In this document: positions 7,116 to 14,609 of the stretch, piece after piece
Position numbering within the stretch: the first letter of the stretch is position 1
How the letters are laid out: the number at the start of each line of letters is the position of its first letter
Source: a virus
DNA: 37,489 bases
Virus record (IMG/VR): IMGVR_UViG_3300024433_000020
Location: 1 to 37,489 of that record
Direction: 5' to 3' (one strand)
Notes under the pieces: generated by a model
What the model saw: the letters and a program-made list of their open reading frames with translations, nothing else
What the model was told of the DNA's origin: nothing
Database searches by the model: none
Translations under genes and position numbers: made by a program

Positions 7116-9104
7116 TCAATCTTTTTTATAGTATTCAGTTAAATACCCGTCTGCGGCCAAAGGAAGACCTTTTGCCCACTTAACCGGTTCACTCATGATT
7201 TGGCACATTATACTTAAATCGTCGTCTTGATCGTCCGTAGGAATTTCGCAAACTACTTCATCGTGTACGTGCATCACGATGTCAAAACCAAACTTATCAA
7301 GGCGCAACATAGATTCGGCTAGAAGATCACGTGAAATAGCTTGAACAATGTTTTCCGTAAGTTTTCCGCCGTAAGTGTCTAACCTAGTCCATTGCCTTTT
7401 AACTTGATCCATACCCATGTAAATAATGCTTTCAGCTTCCCAAGTTTCACCGTTAGGCTTCCGCACTGTCTTTGGCATAATCTGCGGGTTACAATAGAAG
7501 AGCTTGCGACCTGAAGGTAATTTGATAGTTAATGCCCGCCCGTTAGAACAGAATTCTAAGCCCCGATGCTTTGATTTTACCACAGTGTCGCCGCCTAACT
7601 TGATCGCTCTTTTGGCGCAAGCTTCTAAATCTTTCCAAAGCTGAACTATGTTAGGACTTGCCGCCCTCCACCTGTCAATAATTCCTTGTTTCTCTTCTTC
7701 TGGGATATCGTTGTTAGTGTCCATGACTGTTAAAGCACCGACACTGCCTTGGTACCCAAGTGCAAGTTCTGCAACTTTCCCGCGCTGTCTTAGTGGTGAT
7801 CCTTTCGCTATCTGATCCATTGGAACGCCGAACATACTGGAAGCCGAAGCTTCATAAATCTTGCCGTGTGTGTTGAACACCTTAATCCGCCAATCTTCTT
7901 CGGCCAGCCACGCCGTAACACGGGCTTCTATCGCGCTAAAATCGGCAACGGCAAACGTCTTACCTTCTGGGGCTACAAATGTAGTTCTGATAAGCTGGGA
8001 AAGCGTGTCAGGCACATTACCGTACAGAAGTTCAACTTGCTTGTAATCGCCTGTTTTAACGGTGTCCCTGGCCAATGTAAGATCAGGCAAATAATTCTTA
8101 GTAAGGTTCTGCAATTGAACTAAGCGACCCGCCCAACGCCCGGTTCGATTTGCGCCGTAAAACTGGAAGAACCCATGCCCGCGATTGTCGCTACAAATGC
8201 AATTTAACATTGCGGTGTACTTTTTGATAGAAGATTTAGAAAGCATTTGACGACGGTGTAGAACTTCCCTAACTTCTTCGTTATCTTCTTCAGCCAGCAA
8301 GTTAGATACGTCTTCTTTAGCCAATGATTCTACTTCTTTTCCTATGGCTTCACCTATCCACTTTTTAAGCTGTGGCAGACTGTTAGGGTTGTCTACACCG
8401 GTCAAAGCTTTCATTTCTTCTTTGATGATCGCCGAATAATCTTCATTAATTTTGAAGGCGTTTTTGGCCATTTTTGAATCAATAATAATACCCCTATCAT
8501 TTATTTTTTGATCCAGAATATAAAGCTGCCGTTCCATGTCTGGAACCGGATAGTCTTTCAAACGATATTCAATTCCCCTTTCCGCTTCTACATCTTGCAT
8601 ACAATATTGTTTGTATTGTTCCCACTTTTCAAGGTCGTGCCAAGGAAAATTTCGAGTTCGCCCGCCGTTGGCTTTTGTGGGTTTGCAAGGAATGGAGAAA
8701 TAACGGATTAACGCTTTACCCGTAGCAAGTTTAGCCTTGTCTTCTCCAAAGTGAAGAGCTTTTGAAACCATGTCCAATGAAAGGGGTAGACCACAATAGG
8801 CCGCATGTACTGCTGAACAGTGCCAAACGTTTATTGGGGTCATGATGCCAAAGTTTAAAAAAGCCTGACGTTCAAAAGTTGCATTGTGTGCGAACTTCTT
8901 AACTGTTGGGTCTTTTAAACCTTCGAGGAATTCAATAGGTATTTTTTCGCCTTGCGCCAGATCGACTATTTGCACCGGATCGTTTCCGAATGCGTAAGCA
9001 ATCATAAGAATTTCAAAGTCTACAGATTCTAAGTATCTGTAGGCTCCGCAGCTTTTAATATCTACCGAACTGTACGTTTCTATATCAATGTGCAGTTCTT
9101 TCAT
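7116..9104 (-). CDS. DNA polymerase, family A, with 3'-5' exonuclease domain
   Basis: 662 residues. Exonuclease domain first: Exo I DIETYS with Asp7/Glu9, Exo II-like HNATFERQ (73-80), and Exo III around YCMQDVEAE with Asp171. Polymerase motifs: fingers/palm entry GANRTGRWAGRLVQLQNL (317-334), motif A ADFSAIEARV with Asp388 and Glu393, motif B QRGKVAELALGYQG with Lys443 and Tyr451, and motif C HVHDEVV with His614-Asp615-Glu616. No 5'-3' nuclease domain, as in typical phage family A replicases. The gene begins six bases after the tRNA-like element and is followed by a membrane ORF and the primase-helicase. Confidence 0.93.
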   Translation of the reverse strand: MKELHIDIETYSSVDIKSCGAYRYLESVDFEILMIAYAFGNDPVQIVDLAQGEKIPIEFLEGLKDPTVKKFAHNATFERQAFLNFGIMTPINVWHCSAVHAAYCGLPLSLDMVSKALHFGEDKAKLATGKALIRYFSIPCKPTKANGGRTRNFPWHDLEKWEQYKQYCMQDVEAERGIEYRLKDYPVPDMERQLYILDQKINDRGIIIDSKMAKNAFKINEDYSAIIKEEMKALTGVDNPNSLPQLKKWIGEAIGKEVESLAKEDVSNLLAEEDNEEVREVLHRRQMLSKSSIKKYTAMLNCICSDNRGHGFFQFYGANRTGRWAGRLVQLQNLTKNYLPDLTLARDTVKTGDYKQVELLYGNVPDTLSQLIRTTFVAPEGKTFAVADFSAIEARVTAWLAEEDWRIKVFNTHGKIYEASASSMFGVPMDQIAKGSPLRQRGKVAELALGYQGSVGALTVMDTNNDIPEEEKQGIIDRWRAASPNIVQLWKDLEACAKRAIKLGGDTVVKSKHRGLEFCSNGRALTIKLPSGRKLFYCNPQIMPKTVRKPNGETWEAESIIYMGMDQVKRQWTRLDTYGGKLTENIVQAISRDLLAESMLRLDKFGFDIVMHVHDEVVCEIPTDDQDDDLSIMCQIMSEPVKWAKGLPLAADGYLTEYYKKD

Positions 9105-9109
9105 ATTGT

Positions 9110-9190
9110 AGTGTTGGGAGGAATCGAACCTTGTTTGCCATTCTACCCGCTTTTTACAGCGAATCGCTTTACCAAATAAGCTACAACACT
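9110..9190 (-). tRNA. tRNA-like element, aberrant (possible Tyr GUA)
   Basis: Reading the minus strand, a 7-base acceptor stem AGTGTTG pairs with CAACACT, extended to 8 by a flanking T-A. U8, A9 and a textbook D arm follow (GCTT, loop ATTTGGTA, AAGC). An anticodon stem ATTCG/CGGGT encloses a 10-base loop CTGTAAAAAG instead of 7. If T33 is the first T, the anticodon would be GTA (Tyr). The T loop is GGTTCGATTCC, but the outer two T-stem pairs are mismatched (CA against CC), and the variable region is 11 bases with no stem. It is 81 nt, with no encoded CCA. This is either a decayed tRNA or an unusual tRNA-like structure; normal function is uncertain. Confidence 0.5.
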
Positions 9191-9195
9191 ATTTC

Positions 9196-9236
9196 GGGGT
9201 GCCGATAACCACCTAACCTAAAAGGCACGGCACCCC
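9196..9236 (-). ncRNA. Stable hairpin between DUF2815 gene and tRNA-like element
   Basis: Nine perfect base pairs (GGGGTGCCG with CGGCACCCC) around a 23-base loop. There is no T run after the stem on either strand, so it is not a standard terminator. It may protect or delimit the end of the upstream mRNA, or guide processing of the tRNA-like element 5 bases downstream. It could also be the remnant of a second tRNA. The gene-free stretch 9105-9258 holds only this and the tRNA-like element. Confidence 0.5.
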
Positions 9237-9258
9237 TGTTCACCAGCTACGGAATTTC

Positions 9259-9828
9259 TTAATCTAACAGATCGTCAATATCGTCAGCAAAGTCATTGGT
9301 AGCCGAATCAGCACCGGCTAATCTGTCACCGTCTTCAAGCTTCAATAAGTTGTTCAAACCGCAAGCAATACCTTTGTTCTTGACGTTGAAGGCGTAGAAG
9401 TTAACGGAAGCTTTACCCCAGCACCCGCTATAGAATTCTTCTCCTGAAATTTCTTCGTCGAATTCTGTTGCGCTTTCTGGGTCTTCTACAATCTTCTTGC
9501 CTTTGGTGTCAATAATACCAGGCTTGCTGTCGCCCTTTGCGTTTAGGAAATACATACCAGCGTAATTTTCATCGTCTGGTCGTTCTTCGTCACCGTCCCT
9601 TAAAGGGAGTTTCAACGTTGCCGGAATCTTACCGCCAAACTTAGCTTTGCCAAGTTCCTTCGCGGCTTCAATTGCTGCTTTAATCTTCTTTACTGTAGCC
9701 TTGTCTTCCTTGGGAATCAACAATACTACGCTGTACTTCTCTTTAGCCCCTTCTTCAATCGCTCTCGGCGTGAAGACGTTAGCATAGCTAAAGCGTACTT
9801 TTCCTGTTACTACTTTTGTTTCGCTCAT
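9259..9828 (-). CDS. DUF2815 single-stranded DNA-binding-like protein
   Basis: 189 residues. It starts with the family pattern VTGKVRFSYANVFTPRAIEE, then EKYSVVLLIPKED (30-42), a lysine-rich helix (KATVKKIKAAIEAAKELGKAK within 43-64), RPDDENYAGMYFLNAKG (83-99), and SGCWGKASVNFYAFN (133-147). The last residues form an acidic tail (DFADDIDDLLD) like that used by SSB proteins to recruit partners. DUF2815 proteins are regarded as phage SSB-type OB-fold proteins. It follows the DUF2800 nuclease, a standard pair in phages, and probably coats replication intermediates for the polymerase next door. Confidence 0.87.
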   Translation of the reverse strand: MSETKVVTGKVRFSYANVFTPRAIEEGAKEKYSVVLLIPKEDKATVKKIKAAIEAAKELGKAKFGGKIPATLKLPLRDGDEERPDDENYAGMYFLNAKGDSKPGIIDTKGKKIVEDPESATEFDEEISGEEFYSGCWGKASVNFYAFNVKNKGIACGLNNLLKLEDGDRLAGADSATNDFADDIDDLLD

Positions 9829-9832
9829 AATT

Positions 9833-9840
9833 CAAATATA
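9833..9840 (-). promoter_or_regulatory. Isolated -7-like element before DUF2815
   Basis: TATATTTG on the minus strand matches TAnnTTTG in the 34-base gap upstream of the DUF2815 gene. No TTTG lies at the expected spacing of about 19 bases upstream, so this is at most a weak internal promoter. Confidence 0.25.
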
Positions 9841-9862
9841 AGTGTTTAAAATTAATTTTCGA

Positions 9863-11044
9863 TTATTTTCCAAAATCTTTTTTTGCTTGCTCTACTCCTA
9901 AAGCTCTTCGCTTGTCAGATTCAGGCACTAGAGTTGGTTTGCCTGGTGGCTTGATAAGTAAGTGGTTAACTTCACCTTTACCAACTAACTTTTCGATATC
10001 GCCTATACCTTTGATTTTAGTATTGACGATTTGATCTTTTCCGTAGGTTTCAGAAAGTTCTTCAATAGCCCTTTCTTCGTCTTGCCATTTGCGATTAGAC
10101 CTACCTTCAACCAATTTGTAACCTGGCCACGATTTACCCTTTAACGCTTCTTCAAGAAGGTGTTGCCCTACTGAATTAGCCCAATCAACCAGAAGTCCAG
10201 TTTGTTCGTAAACAGCAACTAGTTCGTCGTCTTCTAACGTTTTAGGATCGGCAAATTCTTTCTTGGCCAATTCGGTGTTATGGTTTGATAAAGCCCTGCA
10301 AACAGGTTTTGCTTTACACCACCTACACCAAGAACCAGGGTTGCAATCGCCTTCACCCGCGTAAGCTTGATCGGCAGAAGGTTTAACGACTTCTTCAGCC
10401 CATTGGGTAAGTTCCTCAACTGTCAGTATTTCCGAATCAATGTGATCAAGACGCGGTTGAACGATGGTCATTTTCACTTTGGTAATATCGTAAACCAGAT
10501 CAAACTTGCGAAGAAGACCCAAAGCGTAAAGGCGCAATTGTGAATTTTTCTTGGCATCAACTTTCACACCTTTACCATACTTCAAGTCTACAATTTCCAA
10601 CAGCCCATCAGCAATAATATTTGCGTCAGAAGTTCCAAAACCTTCAGGTACTAGATATGAAAAGTCAGTTCGTTCTTCGATCTTCAAAACTGCGTCTACA
10701 GTCTTCTTTTTTGCGACTGCGAATTGCTCAAGAACGTAGTCGGTATAAACCTTAACATGGTCGTCCATTTTTGGATCATACAAAGCATTTGTTTTGTGCT
10801 TTTCCTTTTGATCTTTCCAACGGTCATAGTCCGTTCCTTTCCCGATCTTACCCGTATGCGTTTTAATCCGCAATTCAAGATCAGCGAATTCGTGCGCAAG
10901 CGTTCCTTCTTCAGCAAAAGAAGAACTACCCTTTGAAGGAATGTCTTCTTCCATTCTGGCAGAAGGGGGGCAATTAATCCAACGGCTTGCCCCCGATGCT
11001 GAAAGTAACGCATGCTTTCTTTGCGAATGCTCTACTTTTTTCAT
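9863..11044 (-). CDS. DUF2800 Cas4/RecB-like nuclease with Fe-S cysteines
   Basis: 393 residues. N-terminal LLSASGASRWINCPPSAR with Cys25, then EEGTLAHEFAD with His51. The PD-(D/E)XK core is TSDANIIADGLLEIVDLKYGKG (Asp140, Asp153, Lys155), followed by the QLRLYALG helix (169-176). A C-terminal cluster Cys240-x2-Cys243-x5-Cys249 (with Cys234 nearby) together with Cys25 matches the split iron-sulfur arrangement of AddB/Cas4-type nucleases. It is probably an exonuclease working with the DUF2815 protein in recombination-dependent replication. The start overlaps the preceding stop (ATGA). Confidence 0.87.
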   Translation of the reverse strand: MKKVEHSQRKHALLSASGASRWINCPPSARMEEDIPSKGSSSFAEEGTLAHEFADLELRIKTHTGKIGKGTDYDRWKDQKEKHKTNALYDPKMDDHVKVYTDYVLEQFAVAKKKTVDAVLKIEERTDFSYLVPEGFGTSDANIIADGLLEIVDLKYGKGVKVDAKKNSQLRLYALGLLRKFDLVYDITKVKMTIVQPRLDHIDSEILTVEELTQWAEEVVKPSADQAYAGEGDCNPGSWCRWCKAKPVCRALSNHNTELAKKEFADPKTLEDDELVAVYEQTGLLVDWANSVGQHLLEEALKGKSWPGYKLVEGRSNRKWQDEERAIEELSETYGKDQIVNTKIKGIGDIEKLVGKGEVNHLLIKPPGKPTLVPESDKRRALGVEQAKKDFGK

Positions 11045-11493
11045 AGTGAATTCAAGAATTCGGTAAATTCATCGTACTTGGAAGGGTCAAGCGATGATAT
11101 ATTGTATTTGCCGGTGTCTGGGTTCTTAGCGTCCATTTCTTGCAACTTCTCTACGCACTTGTCCCGCGCTTCGTCGCCGCCTTCCTGGATGGTTTTACTA
11201 AGTAAAGCCCTAACCGCTATCAACCGTTGTTCGTCTGATTCCTGCGGCTCTTCTTTTGGTGTTTCAGCCTCTTCTTTCGCAGCTTTTTCGGCTTCAATTT
11301 CCGCTTTCGTGCGCCTTGGCTCACGTGTCTTTTTCGCTGGCTTCTCTTCTTCCGGTTCAGTTTTGGAAGTTTCTTCAGCTACAGGCGTTTCTTCTTTTCC
11401 TTGGCCGCCAACTACCTTCAGGAAAGAATTCAAAGCTTCAGTATGTGAAGGCTTTGAACTGTCAATTTCGACTTCAAATTTAACTTTTGTCAT
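11041..11493 (-). CDS. Acidic, low-complexity protein
   Basis: 150 residues. A short folded-looking N-terminus (MTKVKFEVEIDSSKPSHTEAL) is followed by a long Glu/Lys/Pro/Ala-rich middle (about 34-92) and a helical C-terminal part ending in a DPSKYDEFTEFLNSL motif. Small proteins with a disordered middle and this kind of ending accompany DUF2800 nucleases in phages and may be partner or scaffolding factors, but I know of no assigned function. Its stop overlaps the DUF2800 start (ATGA); the HTH gene is 3 bases upstream. Confidence 0.65.
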   Translation of the reverse strand: MTKVKFEVEIDSSKPSHTEALNSFLKVVGGQGKEETPVAEETSKTEPEEEKPAKKTREPRRTKAEIEAEKAAKEEAETPKEEPQESDEQRLIAVRALLSKTIQEGGDEARDKCVEKLQEMDAKNPDTGKYNISSLDPSKYDEFTEFLNSL

Positions 11494-11496
11494 TGC

Positions 11497-11898
11497 TTAT
11501 TTATTATTAGAAATTTCAAAATCCAAACGATTGATATATTCACTAAGCGTGATACTTGAATTGTGAATTATAAAATCGTGAAAAAGACTATCCTTGTGGA
11601 AAATCTTAGTTGTCCATGTTTTGGTATTTAACTTGGCGGTATAGTTGCCGCTTACCAAAACATGGGTGTGTCCTTCAATGGTTGATTTCCAACCAGCCCC
11701 AGAATAAAGTTCAGAAATAGGTAATCCGGTATAGAGGGAAAACCGGCTAATCTGGTCAGCGTCTAAAACGCCATCGCCAGCAAGCACCCTATCAAGTGCA
11801 AGTTTAGGGTGCTTGTGTGTGGGGAAAAGTTCTTGTGCTACTTCCTTTGGATCAAGCTTTTTTGCCTGAATAATTTTCTTCAGATCAATTTTTTTCAT
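11497..11898 (-). CDS. HTH (XRE-like) transcription regulator
   Basis: 133 residues. Residues about 1-62 look like a helix-turn-helix domain of the lambda repressor type: MKKIDLKKIIQAKKLDPKEV, then a recognition-like region HPKLALDRVLAGDGVLDADQ and SRFSLYTGLPISELY. The C-terminal half (WKSTIEGHTHVLVSGNYTAK onward) is a beta-rich domain of unknown role. It is the first gene of the replication unit, and its promoter is covered by a 12-base inverted repeat, so it probably controls its own transcription and that of the early genes. No lysogeny genes accompany it, so it is a timing regulator rather than a prophage repressor, as far as can be seen. Confidence 0.75.
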   Translation of the reverse strand: MKKIDLKKIIQAKKLDPKEVAQELFPTHKHPKLALDRVLAGDGVLDADQISRFSLYTGLPISELYSGAGWKSTIEGHTHVLVSGNYTAKLNTKTWTTKIFHKDSLFHDFIIHNSSITLSEYINRLDFEISNNK

Positions 11899-11902
11899 GG
11901 CC

Positions 11903-11933
11903 CAAAGCTAAAATAATTTTTAGTAAAAACAAA
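11903..11933 (-). promoter_or_regulatory. Promoter of the replication unit
   Basis: On the minus strand TTTG (11933-11930), exactly 19 bases, then TAGCTTTG (11910-11903). This matches the Bacteroidetes -33/-7 consensus in both elements and spacing. The HTH gene ATG follows 4 bases after the -7 element, so the mRNA would have almost no leader. Confidence 0.65.
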
Positions 11934-11943
11934 AAATTATTTT
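11910..11943. promoter_or_regulatory. 12-base inverted repeat overlapping the promoter (operator candidate)
   Basis: aaaataattttt at 11910-11921 and its perfect reverse complement at 11932-11943, 10 bases apart. It covers the spacer and the -33 element of the promoter, a natural repressor site for the adjacent HTH protein. It is AT-only and has no GC-rich stem, so it is unlikely to be a terminator. One arm recurs at 835-846 near the third unit's promoter candidate. Confidence 0.5.
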
Positions 11944-12047
11944 CAATTAATCGGCTCTTCTTCCGCGCTGTACTTCATTAACAAAAGCGTCACAGGCAAG
12001 CCAATGCATAAACTAAAGATCAGATATCCGATAATAAATTGCATCAT
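11943..12047 (-). CDS. Tiny single-pass membrane protein (34 residues)
   Basis: The ATG at 12047-12045 overlaps the holin-like gene's TGA (ATGA). The 34-residue frame starts MMQFIIGYLIFSLCIGLPV, continues hydrophobic to about residue 24, and ends with an acidic tail SAEEEPIN. It is the last gene of the late unit, in the lysis region, so it may be a small lysis accessory (holin partner, antiholin or spanin-like), but nothing in the sequence proves that. The start context GCATCATGATGCAATTTA is identical to that at 824. Confidence 0.6.
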   Translation of the reverse strand: MMQFIIGYLIFSLCIGLPVTLLLMKYSAEEEPIN

Positions 12048-12487
12048 GATGCTTCTTTTTTCTTAGCGAATTTGTTCATTGCCACATTGGTAATTTGCCC
12101 TAAATATGGACTAGCGAAATAGAATCCAAGGATCAGCATAACCGCGCCAGTCATTTGTTCAATGTTATCGCCAATTACTTTTGCGCTTGCGTCCCATTTT
12201 TCAGGCGACCCAAGCCAAATACCAGCAATTGGCAAAGCCATCCTTGCAATAAACATTAACAACCAAACGAAAGTGATAGAAAGGGCTATTATCCGCCTGG
12301 CCAGGTTTTGCCCTTGTGTTGTCTCCATCCATCGGATAAGCATGTTGCGGCCTTCACTAATCGCTTTAGCTGCGTCTTCGGCCTTTTCTTCTTTGGTGTA
12401 GATAAACCTATCCAAACCATCCCCAACGGCTTTCACCGTATCGCCCAAAGCTTTAGGGCTGCCAAGTAATCTACCTAAAAATCCCAT
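12044..12487 (-). CDS. Probable holin (phage membrane protein)
   Basis: 147 residues. An N-terminal amphipathic, charged region (GFLGRLLGSPKALGDTVKAV, then KEEKAEDAAKAI) is followed by hydrophobic segments at about 64-92 (RIIALSITFVWLLMFIARM and on) and 110-128 (MTGAVMLILGFYFASPYLG). The end is basic and polar (KKKEAS). The layout resembles phage holins of the 3TM/class III-like kind annotated next to endolysins. It lies downstream of the M15 endolysin and of two other membrane genes. It would form lesions in the inner membrane to time lysis. Confidence 0.65.
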   Translation of the reverse strand: MGFLGRLLGSPKALGDTVKAVGDGLDRFIYTKEEKAEDAAKAISEGRNMLIRWMETTQGQNLARRIIALSITFVWLLMFIARMALPIAGIWLGSPEKWDASAKVIGDNIEQMTGAVMLILGFYFASPYLGQITNVAMNKFAKKKEAS

Positions 12488-12488
12488 A

Positions 12489-12905
12489 TCATTTCAATCT
12501 TAATAGTGACTTCAAAATTGGCAAGCCTGATATCCCAAAACTACCAAGAAGAGGCGTTAAATAAATATAAAATTCAATCTCAGTACCGTAGAAAACTTTC
12601 GCCCAACTCATGAATAAAAATACCCTAAGACACCAAAGCGAACCGTACAGTATCACCATGTCTTTTAAATCGCTTTTATCCAACTTACCGTCTGCATTTT
12701 CTACGCCTTCCTTTACCCACCCTCTAAAAGATTTAGAAACTAGCATTACGATTTCAGGTACAAACATCATAACTACGAAAAAATATAACATTTCTTCAGG
12801 GGGTCTATTTGGATTAGCCCGCGCTATCATTTGTGAAGCGGGTGAAAGTAAAGCATTGTATAACCATATTCCAAACAGCTTAACGGAAACAAGAATCTTT
12901 GACAT
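12489..12905 (-). CDS. Membrane protein in the lysis region
   Basis: 138 residues with hydrophobic stretches at about 39-58 (MLYFFVVMMFVPEIVMLVS), 82-103 (KDMVILYGSLWCLRVFLFMSW) and 108-130, and a charged loop between the first two (GWVKEGVENADGKLDKSD). Its stop is one base before the holin-like gene start. The Glu- and Asp-bearing loop and repeated membrane spans do not match a holin family I know. It could be a second holin/antiholin or a host-envelope modifier. Confidence 0.65.
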   Translation of the reverse strand: MSKILVSVKLFGIWLYNALLSPASQMIARANPNRPPEEMLYFFVVMMFVPEIVMLVSKSFRGWVKEGVENADGKLDKSDLKDMVILYGSLWCLRVFLFMSWAKVFYGTEIEFYIYLTPLLGSFGISGLPILKSLLRLK

Positions 12906-12912
12906 TTGCCGA

Positions 12913-13266
12913 TCATTTTTTATATAACAAAGTTCCTAAAGAGTAAATCAAAATACCTCCGACAACCGGCAGCATTGGTAGCTGCCCCCTGTATAAGAAA
13001 TATTCCAGTAGCCTAAAGTTAGCGAAAATGACTAACAATATCGTTAAACGTGAATACCTAGTTGTTTTTTCGCGTATAGAAAAGTGGACAGCCAACGTTA
13101 ATAATATATTTGTAACCATCCATCCGGCGTCATGCGCAATCCACTTTGGTTTTTCTAAATGGTCAACAAATAGAAAGACATCAACTTTTTGGTCGATGTC
13201 TTCGAATAATGTCCAAAGGAACATCAACGGTAAACTTAAAACCGCCAATATAATTGCCTTTTTCAT
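12913..13266 (-). CDS. Multi-pass membrane protein next to the endolysin
   Basis: 117 residues from the ATG at 13266, which overlaps the endolysin stop as ATGA; a longer in-frame start at 13368 would lie 100 bases inside the endolysin and is rejected. Four hydrophobic segments, about 1-20, 47-63, 72-90 and 95-113, with short charged loops (EDIDQKVD, SIREKTTRYSR, LYRGQ). Function unknown. Translational coupling to the endolysin suggests a role in lysis or envelope passage. Confidence 0.65.
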   Translation of the reverse strand: MKKAIILAVLSLPLMFLWTLFEDIDQKVDVFLFVDHLEKPKWIAHDAGWMVTNILLTLAVHFSIREKTTRYSRLTILLVIFANFRLLEYFLYRGQLPMLPVVGGILIYSLGTLLYKK

Positions 13267-13715
13267 TCTCTTGGGTCTGAAGGTAATTGGCCCGGGTCGT
13301 CGCTTGCTAACGTAATTTGGTGGTGCGGGTAATCTTTTAAGGATTTCCAAAAACCACCCCATTCCCAATCAATGCCAAGTTCTTTTGCACATGACATAAT
13401 AACCCCACTTATAACAGCAAGTGGCACTTCTTCCCAAACTGCTTTACCGTCAATAAAAGCATAGATATCAACTCCTAAACTTGGGTAATGGTTATGCTTT
13501 CCTTTACGACTTACGCCGTCTATGTTAGTTACTATTTGGCCAGGCTCCGAACGTCCTTGCGTATATAGTTTTTGCTGTCTGTCAATTGTTCGGTGACCTT
13601 CAGCTATACCAAAGTCAATAGGCGTTCTTTCTATAGCCAGATTCAGAACTTTTTGAATTGCTGCGTCGCAAGTTGCTAATCTGCTTTTACTCGTTTTTCC
13701 AAATGAATAGATCAT
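13263..13715 (-). CDS. Endolysin, M15 family peptidase (L,D- or D,D-carboxypeptidase type)
   Basis: 150 residues, the whole being an M15_4-type zinc peptidase. Motifs: EGHRTIDRQQKLYTQGRS (39-56), the zinc site KHNHYPSLGVDI with His76 and Asp83 (H-x6-D spacing), WEWGGFW (118-123) and DYPHHQI with His131 or His132 as the third ligand. Such enzymes cut the stem peptide of peptidoglycan (L-Ala-D-Glu or D-Ala-D-Ala). No signal peptide, so it needs a holin. It is followed immediately by several membrane genes, a typical lysis cassette at the end of the late unit. Confidence 0.9.
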   Translation of the reverse strand: MIYSFGKTSKSRLATCDAAIQKVLNLAIERTPIDFGIAEGHRTIDRQQKLYTQGRSEPGQIVTNIDGVSRKGKHNHYPSLGVDIYAFIDGKAVWEEVPLAVISGVIMSCAKELGIDWEWGGFWKSLKDYPHHQITLASDDPGQLPSDPRE

Positions 13716-13717
13716 AT

Positions 13718-14605
13718 TTATTGCACGTTAGTTTTAATAATATTCTTCTGGCGATCTGAAAAGCTTATTCCAAAGTGTGTATTGCCTAAATCGTCGTACC
13801 TAGCTTCGTCAAAAGATTCCGGTACCACTGGAAATTTTTCATACTTCAATTCTTGTAACACATCGTAAGAGGTTATTAAGATTCTATTACCCAGCAAATC
13901 CTTGGTGGTGATCCGGTCGTAAATGCTTTCAGGAACAAGATTTGCTTCAAGCTTGTATTCGCGGTTAACCGTGTCCCTATTCTGGATTTCACGGTAAGAA
14001 GTATCTTGGTAAATATCCCTTTCGATATTCGCTTGCATCTTTCCGAAAGTCCCAAACAAACGGATAGAAGAACGCCAACCGCCGTCAACTAAGCCGGTAA
14101 AATTAAATTCACTGTTGTCAATGTTACCTTCTTGGAATGATTCAATCTTGATCGTCTTATCAGCCGATAAAATGTCGAATGTATTTAATCTGAAATATCG
14201 ACTAAAAAATTCGGTGGTACTTCCCAGAATTGTAGTTGTTACTTTCACTTGATACCTGCCGCCAGAAAAAGCGTTAAATATCGCAGTCCAATCGGCTTGC
14301 CAGCCTACATAAAGCGAATTGCTTGGGAACCCATCGTAGTAAGTACCGTATGTATCGTCTGTTATTTGAGCAACTATTATATCGCCTTTTAACAACTCTA
14401 TCAAGATAGTATCGGAAGAAGTGATTTTTGTAAACAAGAAATCGCTGAAGTCGTTCTTGATCCCGTCGTTATCATCGTCTGCGAAAACCTTCTCTTCGAA
14501 GTCGCAACGGAAATCACAAGGACAAAATAATACATCACTAGGAGCCACTACCCCAATAGGTGGCCGAATCGGTGACGCATCAAATTTAACTACTACCCCA
14601 GGCAT
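13718..14605 (-). CDS. Tail/baseplate-associated structural protein (hypothetical)
   Basis: 295 residues from the ATG at 14605 (4 bases after the previous stop); a TTG 27 bases upstream is an alternative. The N-terminal part has a Cys motif FCPCDFRCDF and an acidic calcium-loop-like FADDDNDGIKND (about 41-52). The rest is beta-rich with many Thr/Ser/Asp, as in secreted or virion proteins. It sits between the large leucine-rich-repeat tail protein and the endolysin, where phages keep tail fibre and fibre-associated genes. No family recognised. Confidence 0.65.
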   Translation of the reverse strand: MPGVVVKFDASPIRPPIGVVAPSDVLFCPCDFRCDFEEKVFADDDNDGIKNDFSDFLFTKITSSDTILIELLKGDIIVAQITDDTYGTYYDGFPSNSLYVGWQADWTAIFNAFSGGRYQVKVTTTILGSTTEFFSRYFRLNTFDILSADKTIKIESFQEGNIDNSEFNFTGLVDGGWRSSIRLFGTFGKMQANIERDIYQDTSYREIQNRDTVNREYKLEANLVPESIYDRITTKDLLGNRILITSYDVLQELKYEKFPVVPESFDEARYDDLGNTHFGISFSDRQKNIIKTNVQ

Positions 14606-14609
14606 ATCT

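Noticed and set aside
9196-9236. Terminator after DUF2815
   Set aside because: Strong stem, but no T run on either strand and the next gene chain needs read-through.
11012-11566. Plus-strand ORF of 184 residues
   Set aside because: Antisense to the acidic protein; Ser/Phe-rich composition is the reverse reading of Glu/Lys codons.
11497-11898. Prophage repressor with lysogeny module
   Set aside because: HTH gene only; no integrase, excisionase or divergent cro-like gene in the window.
13266-13368. Longer start of the membrane protein after the endolysin
   Set aside because: It would lie 100 bases inside the endolysin; the ATGA overlap at 13266 is the usual junction here.
14540-14605. Thrombospondin type 3 calcium-binding domain
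   Set aside because: Only one DDDNDGIKND-like loop, no repeat; not enough to call a domain.
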